Source: Lamprocystis purpurea DSM 4197
Lineage (GTDB): Bacteria; Pseudomonadota; Gammaproteobacteria; Chromatiales; Chromatiaceae
Assembly (NCBI RefSeq): GCF_000379525.1
Contig: NZ_KB902496.1
Span: 1-51,507 of the forward strand
Reading direction: 5' to 3'
DNA length: 51,507 bases
Shown: one piece after another, positions 26,242 to 35,718 of the stretch
Position numbering within the stretch: the first letter of the stretch is position 1
Layout of the letters: every line of letters starts with the position of its first letter
Program-made: the position numbers and the translations under genes
The notes under the pieces: generated by a model
What the model saw: the letters and a program-made list of their open reading frames with translations, nothing else
Database searches by the model: none
Told to the model about the DNA's origin: nothing

Positions 26242-27000
26242 TCATTTGCGTTCAGGTACGGACGGGTTTCCCCCGCCCTCGATGCGTGCCTGGGCCGCCG
26301 ACCGGACATCGGCGTCGGCATCCTCCAGCAGCGCGGCGAGCTGCGCCGTCGGCAAGCGTTCCGCCAGACACAGACGCACCCGCCAGTCCGGGTCCCGGAG
26401 CAGGTCGGCAGCCTCGTCGCAGCGGATGCGCCCGGCCACCTTGAGGCGGACTTCCGACTCCGGATCGTCGCGCATCAATCCCAGACTCTCGGGCGGGAGG
26501 CGTTCGGCGACGGTGCAGCGCACCTGGCGGTCGGGATCGCGGATCATCCGGAACAGCCGCCCGACCGGGAGGCGCCGGGCGACGGTCTGGCGCACCAGAT
26601 AGTCCGGGTCGCCGGCCAGGGTCTCGAGACCGGCCGGGGGCAGGCGGTCGGCGACCGTGATCCGCACCTCGCGGTCCGGGTCGGTGATCAGGGGTCCCAG
26701 GGCCTCGACCGGCAGCCGGTAGGCCAAGACCCGGCGTACGACCTCGTCGGGGTCGGTGATCAGACTCAGGAGTTTCTGCTGGGAGAGATAGCGCGCGGCG
26801 ATGGCGCGGCGTTCCCAGAAGGTATCCCCGGCGTAGTCGTCCGCCAGGGACGGATTGACCCGGAAGAAGCGCTCGATCTGACGCCCGCTCATGGCGCGCA
26901 CGCACACGTCACCCGGCAGGCACCGACCTTGCGTCAGCAGGTCACCGCGGTGCGGGCACCCGGCACAACTGACGAGGGGTTTCGCGGTCACGCCAGACAC
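26242..27000 (-). CDS. leucine-rich-repeat-variant (LRV) iron-sulfur protein
   Basis: The 252-residue protein has an N-terminal cysteine region (C12, C15, C27, C33) followed by about seven 24-residue alpha-helical repeats of the form DPD-x-VR-x-VAERLP. This is the layout of the LRV protein encoded beside nif in Azotobacter vinelandii, a right-handed superhelix with an N-terminal [4Fe-4S] cluster. Its function is unknown; the repeat surface may bind a nitrogenase component. It follows the DUF6129-like gene by 15 bases. Confidence 0.82.
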   Translation of the reverse strand: MSGVTAKPLVSCAGCPHRGDLLTQGRCLPGDVCVRAMSGRQIERFFRVNPSLADDYAGDTFWERRAIAARYLSQQKLLSLITDPDEVVRRVLAYRLPVEALGPLITDPDREVRITVADRLPPAGLETLAGDPDYLVRQTVARRLPVGRLFRMIRDPDRQVRCTVAERLPPESLGLMRDDPESEVRLKVAGRIRCDEAADLLRDPDWRVRLCLAERLPTAQLAALLEDADADVRSAAQARIEGGGNPSVPERK

Positions 27001-27015
27001 GCTCGGCGCACAGGA

Positions 27016-27297
27016 TCAGGACGCGACGTCCAGTTGCGCCAGCACCAGGCCGGTGGCGGCGTCCGGATCGGCGGTAAAGCGCATACAGTGCGCCTGTCCG
27101 TCGATCAGGTAAAGATTGAAAGTGTCGGTGGTTCGGACCGGGACGGGCGCACCGATCCCGGTGCCGATATCGTCATCCATGCAGTAGGTGAAATGGATCG
27201 GCCGAAACGCCTCGCGCAAGGCCGAGAGGGTCTGGTCGTTGAGCCCGGCGCGCTCCACGACCTGCACCACCTGCTCGATCCGTTCCGCGCTGATCAT
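27016..27297 (-). CDS. small nif-cluster protein (DUF6129-like)
   Basis: This 93-residue acidic protein begins MISAERIEQVVQVVERAGL and contains HFTYCMDDDIG near the middle. A protein of this size lies between nifY and the LRV gene in other gammaproteobacterial nif clusters, from which the family name is taken. It overlaps the nifY stop by ATGA. No motif gives a function. Confidence 0.6.
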   Translation of the reverse strand: MISAERIEQVVQVVERAGLNDQTLSALREAFRPIHFTYCMDDDIGTGIGAPVPVRTTDTFNLYLIDGQAHCMRFTADPDAATGLVLAQLDVAS

Positions 27298-28010
27298 GCC
27301 CTATCCCCGTCCAGCAGGTCCGCGGTCGCTTCGAAGCGGATACGTTCCTCGGGCGCTTGACCCATCACCTTGGCGAGCCAGGGCGGGGCTTTCCGGGACA
27401 ACACATCCTGCAGCTTGACCATGCGCTCGCGGGCGCTGCCGCCGGCCGCGTCTTTGATCGGATGGATATCCAGCTTGATGACTTTCGCGGCCGCCGGACC
27501 GCCGATGCTGGCCACATACAACACCTGGCAATCGGCGATCAGTCCGGCGCGATAGGCGTTGCGATCCTCGGCGCCGCTGTCATCGATACGCCGCACGTCG
27601 ATCAGCCGTACCTCGGACGCCGAAACCTGATAGACCAGAAAACGGCGGGCGGCGCCGAAATGTCCGTCCAGCAACTCGCCGGTATCCGAGGCGCAGGCGA
27701 CCCGGATCGACCCGGGCAGGTCGCCGTCGCGATAGGGGTCGAGCGGGGGAGGGGGGTCGGACTCCGCCACACCCTCGCCTTTGAGAATGGCCAACGCGGC
27801 CTTGAGCGCGTCCTGATCGATATCGGCCAGTTCACCATCGGCCGCGGACTTGAGGTCCTTGACGCGCAAGGTGGCGAGCTTCTCCACCGTCGGCGGCAAG
27901 CCGACGGCGGAAGCCAATACTTTGATCAACCGCGCCGGATCGGTCTCCGGCAGGGTCCGGGCGGCCAGCCCGATGCGCAGGGCAATAGCGTCTGAGATTG
28001 GGCTAGCCAT
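27294..28010 (-). CDS. nifY: dinitrogenase FeMo-cofactor-binding protein NifY/NafY type
   Basis: The 238-residue protein joins a helical N-terminal domain (about 1-100) to a C-terminal NifX/NifB-like cofactor-binding domain that starts at SIRVACASDTGELLDGHFGAARRFLVYQV. In Azotobacter, NifY/NafY binds apo-dinitrogenase and the FeMo cofactor before insertion. ATG 28010 lies five bases after the ferredoxin stop; a longer frame is open, but its added residues are antisense to the ferredoxin tail. NifX is a shorter relative; the two-domain length favours NifY. Confidence 0.85.
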   Translation of the reverse strand: MASPISDAIALRIGLAARTLPETDPARLIKVLASAVGLPPTVEKLATLRVKDLKSAADGELADIDQDALKAALAILKGEGVAESDPPPPLDPYRDGDLPGSIRVACASDTGELLDGHFGAARRFLVYQVSASEVRLIDVRRIDDSGAEDRNAYRAGLIADCQVLYVASIGGPAAAKVIKLDIHPIKDAAGGSARERMVKLQDVLSRKAPPWLAKVMGQAPEERIRFEATADLLDGDRA

Positions 28011-28015
28011 GGGGA

Positions 28016-28210
28016 TCAAGCCGCGATGATGCAGTTGTCTTCCATGCAGGCATTGACGCACTGCGGCATATCGAACTCACCTTCGCACTCGTTGCAGGTG
28101 TTCGGATCGATCTTATACACGCCCTTGAAAGGGGTGATGGACTTGGTAGGGCAGATGGGCTCGCAGTCGCCACATGCGGTGCAAGCGGATCTAACGATTT
28201 GCATGGCCAT
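28016..28210 (-). CDS. fdxN: 2[4Fe-4S] ferredoxin of the nif operon
   Basis: The 64-residue protein has one classical motif (C10-TA-C13-GD-C16-EPI-C20) and a second, C39-NE-C42 with an eight-residue insert before C51 and C55, the pattern of FdxN/bacterial nif ferredoxins. It probably delivers electrons in nitrogen fixation or in NifB-dependent cofactor assembly. It lies between nifT and nifY, with gaps of 53 and five bases. Confidence 0.88.
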   Translation of the reverse strand: MAMQIVRSACTACGDCEPICPTKSITPFKGVYKIDPNTCNECEGEFDMPQCVNACMEDNCIIAA

Positions 28211-28263
28211 TCGATTTCTCCAGTCAATGGGGGCGGGGATGCGGCACGCATCCCGACCCGGAT

Positions 28264-28479
28264 TTATTCAGCACGCTTGAAGCGCAAGGTGGTCGGAAAG
28301 ACCGGCGGCGGGCTGATCGGGTCCACATACCATTTGGACCCATCGGTCAGCTCGACCTCACCGCCCCAGCTCTCCGCGGTATCGGTTTCAACGGTGGCGA
28401 TGGTCTCCTCCATGTCCTTTTTCGCCACGTAGAATAACAGGGCGCCGGAATCACTCTTGCGGATCATTACACTGGGCAT
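28264..28479 (-). CDS. nifT: NifT/FixU protein
   Basis: The 71-residue protein begins MPSVMIRKSDSGALLFYVAKKDMEE and contains WGGEVELTDGSKWYV, the NifT/FixU signature. It almost always follows nifK. Mutants usually have no strong phenotype, so its role is undefined. Confidence 0.9.
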   Translation of the reverse strand: MPSVMIRKSDSGALLFYVAKKDMEETIATVETDTAESWGGEVELTDGSKWYVDPISPPPVFPTTLRFKRAE

Positions 28480-28499
28480 TCACTTCTCTCCTGGCGTCG

Positions 28500-28525
28500 C
28501 CGGCCGGCGCGAACGCGCCGGCCGG
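28500..28525 (-). terminator. GC hairpin between nifK and nifT
   Basis: CCGGCCGGCGC pairs with GCGCCGGCCGG around a four-base loop. It has no T-run, so it is more likely an mRNA-stability or attenuation stem than a full terminator. Confidence 0.65.
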
Positions 28526-28539
28526 TCGACGGTAGCGGC

Positions 28540-30111
28540 CTAGCGAACCAGGTCGTAATTGTAGTCCGTGGTGCCCATGCCGCGGGTCTCTTCATCGAGC
28601 CGCTCCAGGACCGCATTGACCAGGGTCGTGAGAATGTACATCGCCCCCTCGTAACCCATGGTCGTCATCCGGTGCAGATGATGACGGTCGAAGATCGGGA
28701 AACCGATCCGGATCAGTGGAACTTCGAATTCCTTGCCCTTGTGCAAGGTATCACGCTGAATGAACTTGGCGTAGGAGTTGCCGATCATGAAGTCCGGCTT
28801 GTTGGTGAACATCAGTGACCGGAAGTGCCACAGATCGGCGCCGGTATGCACCTGACCAAGCTTGCCGTAGGGCGATTTCGCCAAGATCCCTTCCACCTCC
28901 TTTTTCCAGCGCTTGTTGGCATGGTGGCACAGAATATCGGTCGGCTCGGCGCCCAGCTCCAACAGGAACTTCACCATGCCCAGCACGAAATCGGCATCGC
29001 CATAGACGGCGAAGCGCTTGCCGTGCAGCCAGGCGTGGCTGTCGGTCATCATGTCGACCAGTCGGCCGCGCTCCTTGGCCAGGGACTCCGGAATGGCTTT
29101 GCCGGTCAGTTCCGAGACCTTCATCAGGAAATCATCGGTCCAGTCCAACCCCATCGGGATATTGATGTGGGCGGCGTTCTGGCGCCAGGTGATCTCCACA
29201 TGCTTCTTGGTCTTGGGCAACTGCCAAGGCTGGAGCAGCAGAGTGTCGATGGCGTTGGGGGCGTCCTTGATCTCGTCCTGGGTGGTGCCGCCCGCATACA
29301 TCCGGAACTCGCCGTCGGCCGGGGTATCCAGCACTTCGGTCGGATCGCAGAGCATCGAATAGTCGACGCCCATCTCGGTCATCATACGATGCATGACGCG
29401 GTAATTGCCCAGGTAGGTCTCGAAGCCCGGCACCAGGTTGATCTTGCCGTTGCTGCCGACCACCTTATCGTCCATGGTGTTCAGGGTGAAATGCCGGACG
29501 ATCCCCTCGAACATGTTGTCCCAGCCGGTGGTATGGGAACCCACGAAGCTCGGGGTGTGCGCGAAAGGCACCGGGAAGCCCTCCGCAATATGCCCTTCTT
29601 TACGCGCGTTGTTGATGAAGCTGTTGAGGTCGTCCCCGATGACTTCGGCCATACAGGTGGTGGAGACGGCGATCATCTCCGGCTTGTAGAGCGCGATGGC
29701 GTTCTCCAGACCGTCGAACATGTTCTTCTGGCCGCCGAACACCGCCGCGTCTTCCGTCATCGAGTCGGAGACACAGGCGATCGGCTCCTTGAAGTGCCGG
29801 TTGAAGTAGGAGCGGAAATAGGCCACACACCCCTGCGAACCATGCACATAGGGCAGGGTCTTCTCAAAGCCCAGGGCACAGAGCACGGCGCCCAGCGGCT
29901 GGCAGGCCTTGGCCGGGTTGATGGTCAGGGCTTCGCGCTTGAAGTTGAGTTCTTTGTATTCCTCAGTGGTGGTCCACTGAAAGACCTGCTGAATCTTCTC
30001 GTCGGAATAACGCTCCTCCACCCCGTCGCGCTTCTTGGCGAGGTTTTCCTTGTATTCCGGCTGCCTGAACAGGGGGAAGCTCGGCTTGATGTCGTCGACT
30101 ATTTGGCTCAT
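28540..30111 (-). CDS. nifK: nitrogenase molybdenum-iron protein beta chain
   Basis: NifK pairs with NifD to form dinitrogenase. The 523-residue protein carries the P-cluster cysteines at C70, C95 and C153, the same numbers as Azotobacter vinelandii NifK, in the contexts AKACQPLGAV, GSQGCVAYF and STTCMAEVIGDD. The full length is normal with no disruption. It is preceded by a 114-base gap from nifD that holds a GC hairpin. Confidence 0.97.
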   Translation of the reverse strand: MSQIVDDIKPSFPLFRQPEYKENLAKKRDGVEERYSDEKIQQVFQWTTTEEYKELNFKREALTINPAKACQPLGAVLCALGFEKTLPYVHGSQGCVAYFRSYFNRHFKEPIACVSDSMTEDAAVFGGQKNMFDGLENAIALYKPEMIAVSTTCMAEVIGDDLNSFINNARKEGHIAEGFPVPFAHTPSFVGSHTTGWDNMFEGIVRHFTLNTMDDKVVGSNGKINLVPGFETYLGNYRVMHRMMTEMGVDYSMLCDPTEVLDTPADGEFRMYAGGTTQDEIKDAPNAIDTLLLQPWQLPKTKKHVEITWRQNAAHINIPMGLDWTDDFLMKVSELTGKAIPESLAKERGRLVDMMTDSHAWLHGKRFAVYGDADFVLGMVKFLLELGAEPTDILCHHANKRWKKEVEGILAKSPYGKLGQVHTGADLWHFRSLMFTNKPDFMIGNSYAKFIQRDTLHKGKEFEVPLIRIGFPIFDRHHLHRMTTMGYEGAMYILTTLVNAVLERLDEETRGMGTTDYNYDLVR

Positions 30112-30190
30112 TCGTATGCTCCTGCCGCGCCGCTAATCCGCGGACGACGGCATGATTGAGACTGCTGTGCGGTCTATGGGAATCCTGCTC

Positions 30191-30219
30191 CCGGCCGCCG
30201 GCTCGACGCCGGCGGCCGG
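30191..30219 (-). terminator. GC hairpin between nifD and nifK
   Basis: CCGGCCGCCGGC pairs with GCCGGCGGCCGG around TCGAC. It is similar in kind, though not in sequence, to the stem between nifK and nifT. Confidence 0.65.
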
Positions 30220-30225
30220 CAACCA

Positions 30226-31719
30226 TCAGGCGCTGGCGCGCTTCAGCGCGGGCTGCTCGGACTGGGCCGCCTGGTCGGCGAGCCAGGGCGCATGCAGCTT
30301 GGCCCAGCAGGGATTGTTGATGGTCATATCCATATCGCGGGCAAAGATGGCGAAGCCGTCATAGCCGTGATAGGGGCCGGAATAGTCCCAGGAGTGCATC
30401 TGGCGGAAGGGGATGCCCATCTTCTGGAAGATGTACTTCTCCTTGATGCCGGAGCCGATCAGGTCGGGCTTGATGCGCTTGACGAATTCCTCGAACTCAT
30501 ACCCGGTCACGTCGTCATAGAGCAGAGTGGAGTCGGACATATCCTTGATGGTCCGGTCGTAGTCGTCGTTGTGGGCGAACTCGTACCCGGTGCCGACCAC
30601 CTCCATTCCCAGATCCTCATAGGCGCCGATCACGTGCCGCGGACGCAGGCCGCCGACGTAGAGCATGACGCGCTTGCCTTCCAGGCGCGGACGGTACTTG
30701 GCGATCACGGCGGCGTACTGCGCCTCGTATTTGGCGATGACCCGCTCGGCACCGGCCTGAATGGTCTCGTCGAAGCAGGCGGCAATCTTGCGCAGCGATT
30801 CGGCGATCTTGGTCGGCCCGAAGAAGTTGTATTCCATCCACGGAATCCCGTACTTCTCTTCCATGTGCCGGCTGATGTAGTTCATCGAGCGGTAGCAATG
30901 GATCAGGTTGAGCTTGACCTTGGGGGTCAGCTCGATCTCGGCCAGGGTGCCGTCGCCGGCCCACTGGGCAACCACGCGCAGACCCATCTCTTCGAGCAGG
31001 ATGCGCGACGCCCAGGCGTCACCGCCGATGTTGTAGTCGCCGATCACCGCCACGTCATAAGGGGTGGTCTGGAAACTGTCGTCGCCGTCGCGATTGCCGA
31101 TGACCCAGTCACGGATCGAGTCGCAGGCAATATGATGACCCAAGGACTGCGAGACGCCGCGAAAACCCTCGCAGCGCACCGGAACGATCGGCTTATCGAG
31201 TTCCTTCGCCTTCTTCTTGGAGACCGCCTCGATATCGTCGCCAATCAGACCGATCGGACACTCGGACTGGACAGTGATCCCCTTATTGAGAGGGAACAGG
31301 CCTTCGATCTCGTCGATCAGTTTGGCGAGCTTCTTGTCGCCGCCGAAGACGATGTCCTTCTCCTGGAAATCCGAGGTGAAGTTCATGGTGCCGAAGGTGT
31401 TGACCCCGGTCATGCCGACATAGTAGTTCCGGCGACCGGCGCGCGAGTACTGGCCGCAGCCGACCGGGCCGTGAGAGATGTGGATCATGTCCTTGATCGG
31501 ACCCCAGACCACGCCCTTGGAGCCGGCATAGGCACAGCCGCGCACCGTCATCACCCCGGGCAGGGACTTGCGGTTGGAGGTGATGCACTTCTTGGACTGT
31601 TCGATCGACTGATCGTTGACCGCCAAGTGCTTGGCCCGGTCTTTCTTGGCCTTCTCCGGGTAGACTTCCAAGACCTCCTGAATGAGGTCGAGGGTCTCTT
31701 CACGAGTCAAATTTGCCAT
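30226..31719 (-). CDS. nifD: nitrogenase molybdenum-iron protein alpha chain
   Basis: The 497-residue chain carries the P-cluster ligands C62, C88 and C154 and the FeMo-cofactor ligands C275 ([10 protein letters not shown]) and H442 ([10 protein letters not shown]). H195 (SLGHHIA), needed for substrate reduction, is also present. All fall at the Azotobacter vinelandii numbers, so there are no indels up to that point. It is a molybdenum, not vanadium, nitrogenase. It is transcribed with nifH across a 119-base gap containing an inverted repeat. Confidence 0.97.
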   Translation of the reverse strand: MANLTREETLDLIQEVLEVYPEKAKKDRAKHLAVNDQSIEQSKKCITSNRKSLPGVMTVRGCAYAGSKGVVWGPIKDMIHISHGPVGCGQYSRAGRRNYYVGMTGVNTFGTMNFTSDFQEKDIVFGGDKKLAKLIDEIEGLFPLNKGITVQSECPIGLIGDDIEAVSKKKAKELDKPIVPVRCEGFRGVSQSLGHHIACDSIRDWVIGNRDGDDSFQTTPYDVAVIGDYNIGGDAWASRILLEEMGLRVVAQWAGDGTLAEIELTPKVKLNLIHCYRSMNYISRHMEEKYGIPWMEYNFFGPTKIAESLRKIAACFDETIQAGAERVIAKYEAQYAAVIAKYRPRLEGKRVMLYVGGLRPRHVIGAYEDLGMEVVGTGYEFAHNDDYDRTIKDMSDSTLLYDDVTGYEFEEFVKRIKPDLIGSGIKEKYIFQKMGIPFRQMHSWDYSGPYHGYDGFAIFARDMDMTINNPCWAKLHAPWLADQAAQSEQPALKRASA

Positions 31720-31737
31720 TCTGGCTCTCCACGAAGG

Positions 31738-31801
31738 GCGCCGCGGCTAATCCGCCGACAAGACGCTCTGCAACAACGCTGTTCTGAACCACCGCGGCGC
31801 C
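31738..31801 (-). terminator. inverted repeat between nifH and nifD
   Basis: GGCGCCGCGG at 31738-31747 pairs with CCGCGGCGCC at 31792-31801 across a 44-base loop. A stem directly after nifH is known in other diazotrophs to raise nifH message over nifDK; that role is inferred here. Confidence 0.6.
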
Positions 31802-31838
31802 GTCGGCGCCCTGGGGCTCGATCTTGGTCCCTGCCGGA

Positions 31839-32771
<933 letters not shown>

Positions 32772-32784
32772 TCATGCCCACTAG

Positions 32785-32800
32785 AGCAAGCACCGTGCCA
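32785..32800 (-). promoter_or_regulatory. sigma-54 (-24/-12) promoter of nifH
   Basis: On the minus strand the sequence reads TGGCACGGTGCTTGCT, with GG and GC spaced ten bases apart, a near-perfect match to the RpoN consensus. Transcription should start near 32773, leaving a leader of about 53 bases before nifH. Confidence 0.9.
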
Positions 32801-32897
32801 TCCATGAAGAATATTGTAAAATATTGTTATATAAAGGTTTGTGACAAGTATTCCGGGTTGCAGCCATTGGTAGCATCCACGACAAGTCCAAAGCGGC

Positions 32898-32913
32898 TGT
32901 ATGGATAACAACA
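32898..32913. promoter_or_regulatory. NifA upstream activator site
   Basis: TGT-N10-ACA (TGTATGGATAACAACA) lies about 100 bases upstream of the -24 element, the usual distance for NifA. Between it and the promoter are an AT-rich tract (about 32808-32838), where a bending protein such as IHF might act, and the small palindrome TTGTGACAA at 32839-32847. The site is only 17 bases from the draT start, so it may also influence draT. Confidence 0.8.
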
Positions 32914-32930
32914 GAGATCATTAGTCGGAA

Positions 32931-33845
32931 ATGAGAACGACACAGGGTTCGCGTCATGTATCGAATGGGGGGGAAGCGCATCCCGCCGCCGATTGCCTGA
33001 GCGCTTTCGATAGCGGGCGGGAAACGCCGGTGCCGACCTTGCCCGGGTCGGCCCGGCTGTCGATCAATCGCTGCAATCTGCCAGCAGTGATCCTGGGCAG
33101 TCTGACCTTCCAGCGACACCCGGTCCCACTGGCGATCGACGGGGTGCGGGATTTTCACGCGGATCTGTGTCGGCGCCTGGATCAGGTCCCCGATCATCGG
33201 GTCAGAGCGGAGCGTTTCGTCGATTACATGACGGTCCGGTTCTGCCTGGAGGAACTCGAAGAAGCGGGGCTGACGCCCGGTGGACGCAAGAAATCCCGGG
33301 CCAACGCCAACTATCTGCGCTTGGTGCGAGGCTGGTCCTTCGACTCGGACGGCCGCGAGGGGGCGGTGCTCAAGCACTGGGCGGAGACGCGCTTCGGCCT
33401 GCTCACCCGCCATCACGGGGGACCGCTGTACGGACGCGGCAGCGAGGCCTATCAGGACTATCTGACCGAGGCGGCCCGCGGCATCTACGCCACCAATGCC
33501 GTGGAGTCCCAACTCGACCTCCTCTACACCTATTGTCAGTACGAACTGGCGCGCCAGAACCCGGGGGTCACCCATCTCACCCTGCACCGGGGCATCAACC
33601 ATATCGGTGATCATGAGGTCTTGGGGCGCGAGGCCGACGGCGGCTATCTGGTGCTGCTCAACAACCTGAACAGCTTCACCAGCGAGCGCGAGCGCGCCGA
33701 CGAGTTCGGCGACTATCTGCTGACGGTTGAGGTGCCGCGCCCGAAAATCTTCTTCTACAACCGCCTGCTGCCGGGGATGCTCAAAGGCGAGGACGAGTAC
33801 GTGGTGATCGGCGGGGTCTACGCGGTGCGGATTTCGACCTTGTAG
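32931..33845 (+). CDS. draT: NAD(+)-dinitrogen-reductase ADP-D-ribosyltransferase
   Basis: DraT transfers ADP-ribose from NAD to Arg101 of NifH in response to ammonium or darkness, switching nitrogenase off. The 304-residue protein matches the family in SINRCNLPAVILGSLTFQ, TLHRGINHIGDHEVL and NNLNSFTSERERADEFGDY, the last holding the STS-like and Glu elements of R-S-E ADP-ribosyltransferases. It is divergent from nifH. The usual partner draG (the removing hydrolase) is not in this window. The stop codon lies within a 23-bp-arm inverted repeat. Confidence 0.92.
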   Translation: MRTTQGSRHVSNGGEAHPAADCLSAFDSGRETPVPTLPGSARLSINRCNLPAVILGSLTFQRHPVPLAIDGVRDFHADLCRRLDQVPDHRVRAERFVDYMTVRFCLEELEEAGLTPGGRKKSRANANYLRLVRGWSFDSDGREGAVLKHWAETRFGLLTRHHGGPLYGRGSEAYQDYLTEAARGIYATNAVESQLDLLYTYCQYELARQNPGVTHLTLHRGINHIGDHEVLGREADGGYLVLLNNLNSFTSERERADEFGDYLLTVEVPRPKIFFYNRLLPGMLKGEDEYVVIGGVYAVRISTL

Positions 33846-33923
33846 GAGCCCGCTTGCGGGCGACGTGACCTGCCGGAATCGCGTCATTGTGCCCCCACCC
33901 GTCGCCCGCAAGCGGGCTCCTAC
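33842..33923. repeat. 82-bp inverted repeat overlapping the draT stop
   Basis: Perfect 23-bp arms lie at 33842-33864 and 33901-33923, beginning GTAGGAGCCCGCTTGCGGGC, with a 36-base loop. The draT TAG is part of the left arm. It may stabilise or end the draT message, and is probably an interspersed repeat of the GTAGGAG type. Confidence 0.85.
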
Positions 33924-34026
33924 GGGTTGGATTTTTCGCGGCAATCACTTTACGTTAGATTGTGGAGCAACAAAAAGCCTTTATGTTGACTCATGCCCTT
34001 ATCCGTAGGGGAAGTCCGACAGGCTG

Positions 34027-34878
34027 CTAGCCCGAACCGTCGGGGGCGTCAGGGTCAATCCCAAGCGCCCGCAACCGCCGCGCCAACTGCTCGGCGCGTT
34101 GGTGCTCCTGTTCCGCTCGCAGCCGCTCCCGGTCGGCGCGCTCGTCGGCCTGCTCGGCACGAAGCTGTTCCTGTTCGGCGCGCAGCCGTTCCTGCTCAGC
34201 ACGCACACGTTCCTGCTCAGCGCGCACACGTTCCTGCTCAGCGCGCAGCCATTCCTGCTCAGCGCGCAGCCGTTCCTGTTCGGCACGCAGCCGTTCCTGC
34301 TCGGCCTGCCGCGCCAGCTCCACCGGGCTCAGGAAGGGACGGCCCGCCGGGTCGAAAATCTCCAGCGTCTCCGGGCGCACGGCAAAGCGAATCCCGAGCC
34401 GCGGGCTGGTCCAGCCGTGCAGGTGTGACACCGGACGTAACTGGCTTGCCTGACGAATCCAAATCTCCAATCGATTGTGCGCGGGGTCGTAGACGTAATA
34501 CTCCTCGACGCCGTAGGTGTCGTAAAACTCCAGCTTGTCCCGCATCTCCTTGGCACTGTTCGACGGCGACAGCACCTCGAAAACCACCTGCGGCCCGACG
34601 TCGGCTTCCTCCCACTGGCGGTAAGAGCCGCGCGGGCCTTTTGGCCGTCCAAAGACCACCATGGCGTCCGGCGCCATCGGGCCGATCACGTGCCGGTCCG
34701 GCACCGGGTACCAGAAGAGATCCCCGGCGACGAAGACATCCGGGCGGTCCGCGAACAGAATTTCCAGGTTCTCCTTGATCTTAACGATCCAGTCGAACTG
34801 CAGCGTGTTCTCCGCCATGGGTGCTCCGTCACTCTCAGGGTAAGGATCGTCGGGATCGATACGCAATAAAGGGTTCAT
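34027..34878 (-). CDS. Uma2 family protein with heptad-repeat C-terminus
   Basis: The 283-residue protein has a Uma2/DUF820 domain (about 15-180), with DLFWYPVPD, a probable metal-binding APDAMVVF segment and VVFEVLSPSNSAKEM for the catalytic Glu/Lys. It then has a long charged coiled coil of seven-residue units (AEQERLR) from about 190 to 265. ATG 34878 has AGGAG eight bases upstream; a longer reading adds a hydrophobic stretch from repeat DNA and is rejected. Uma2 domains with such tails are common in bacteria rich in this family. Its role is unknown; the coil suggests oligomerisation. Confidence 0.75.
   Translation of the reverse strand: MNPLLRIDPDDPYPESDGAPMAENTLQFDWIVKIKENLEILFADRPDVFVAGDLFWYPVPDRHVIGPMAPDAMVVFGRPKGPRGSYRQWEEADVGPQVVFEVLSPSNSAKEMRDKLEFYDTYGVEEYYVYDPAHNRLEIWIRQASQLRPVSHLHGWTSPRLGIRFAVRPETLEIFDPAGRPFLSPVELARQAEQERLRAEQERLRAEQEWLRAEQERVRAEQERVRAEQERLRAEQEQLRAEQADERADRERLRAEQEHQRAEQLARRLRALGIDPDAPDGSG
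34151..34310. repeat. 21-bp tandem repeats encoding AEQERLR heptads
   Basis: About 7.6 units of 21 bp (plus strand TTCCTGCTCAGCGCGCAGCC and variants) encode the coiled coil of the Uma2 protein. Units differ by a few bases. A 21-bp step keeps frame and heptad register, so unit number can change without breaking the protein. Confidence 0.85.
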
Positions 34879-35718
34879 GACGCTGACTCCTGGCCGGCAC
34901 CAAAAGAAGATGCTCTCACAAAGACACAAAGACACAAAGACACGAAGAAGAAAAGGGAGATAAGAAGCCATGAAAGGCTTCTCGATAATGGTGTATCAGG
35001 TGCACCGGTTGCGCAACCGCGGCAAACGCGATCCTGACACATGACTTAACATAATATACATTATCGGCAATCACGAGTGTACGCCTTGAGGGCGCTGCAC
35101 CAGCGTTACCTTTTCCGCCGTGGTTCTTTCGGCACGGGCTGGCTTTGATCATCGTCCCGACCATTGGAGGTCGAGGCTTTGCTGGAAAAAGTCGCGCAGC
35201 GAGCCTGTGGGAGCGGCGTCCCGCCGCGATGGGGCCGCGCGCGTAACCGCAGCGTTCGAGGTCACCGCGGCACCGCTCGCGGCGGGACGCCGCTCCCACG
35301 GGGACATTCCGAGCGGCGCGAGGATGAAAACGGTCGGCGCGTTTCACCCCGCCCGGAGCGTATTCCGGTCTGCGGGGATCAGGGCACGCCGGCCACCAGA
35401 CGTATCACGGACGGCCTCTCCCCCCGGTGCCGACATACCCTGCCCCCTGCCTTCCTTGGTCTGTTGAGATGATTATAACTACATCTCTACTTAAATGTTC
35501 TGGCTCCAGCGATTGAAGTGACGCTCAAGGTCTTCCGTGCGCGGTTGCGCGCTTTTGTCCACGGGTAGAGGGTCGACTCCTTCAGGTCAACTGTGTCCGG
35601 TTCGAGTTCGGTCTTTTCGTTCGTCCGCTTTGATCACTCGACGACACCTGATTTTGTCGAGCTGGGATTAGGGCGCAGGCTGTCAACAACACCGGACGCC
35701 AAATCGGCAGATCGAAGA
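34879..35718. other. 840-bp intergenic region, no gene seen
   Basis: Besides the hairpin element at 35169-35307, it contains a short array of AAAGACAC units (about 34918-34944) just upstream of the Uma2 gene, an arm-like CTTTGATCATCGTCCCGACC near 35148, and AT-rich stretches around 35046 and 35470. None of the open frames looks coding. Confidence 0.6.
35169..35307. repeat. ~130-bp dispersed hairpin element, copy 2
   Basis: Same orientation and layout as 6543-6670: GTCGAGGCTTT, GTCGCGCAGCGA, then a long stem with GTGGGAGCGGCGTCCCGCCGCG and its complement. The loop is longer and diverged. Both copies are followed by GGGGACATTC. Confidence 0.8.

Noticed and set aside
34915-34945. AAAGACAC array as a regulatory repeat
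   Set aside because: Only about three imperfect units; a similar CTTTGTG run near 48663 suggests a simple sequence common in this genome.
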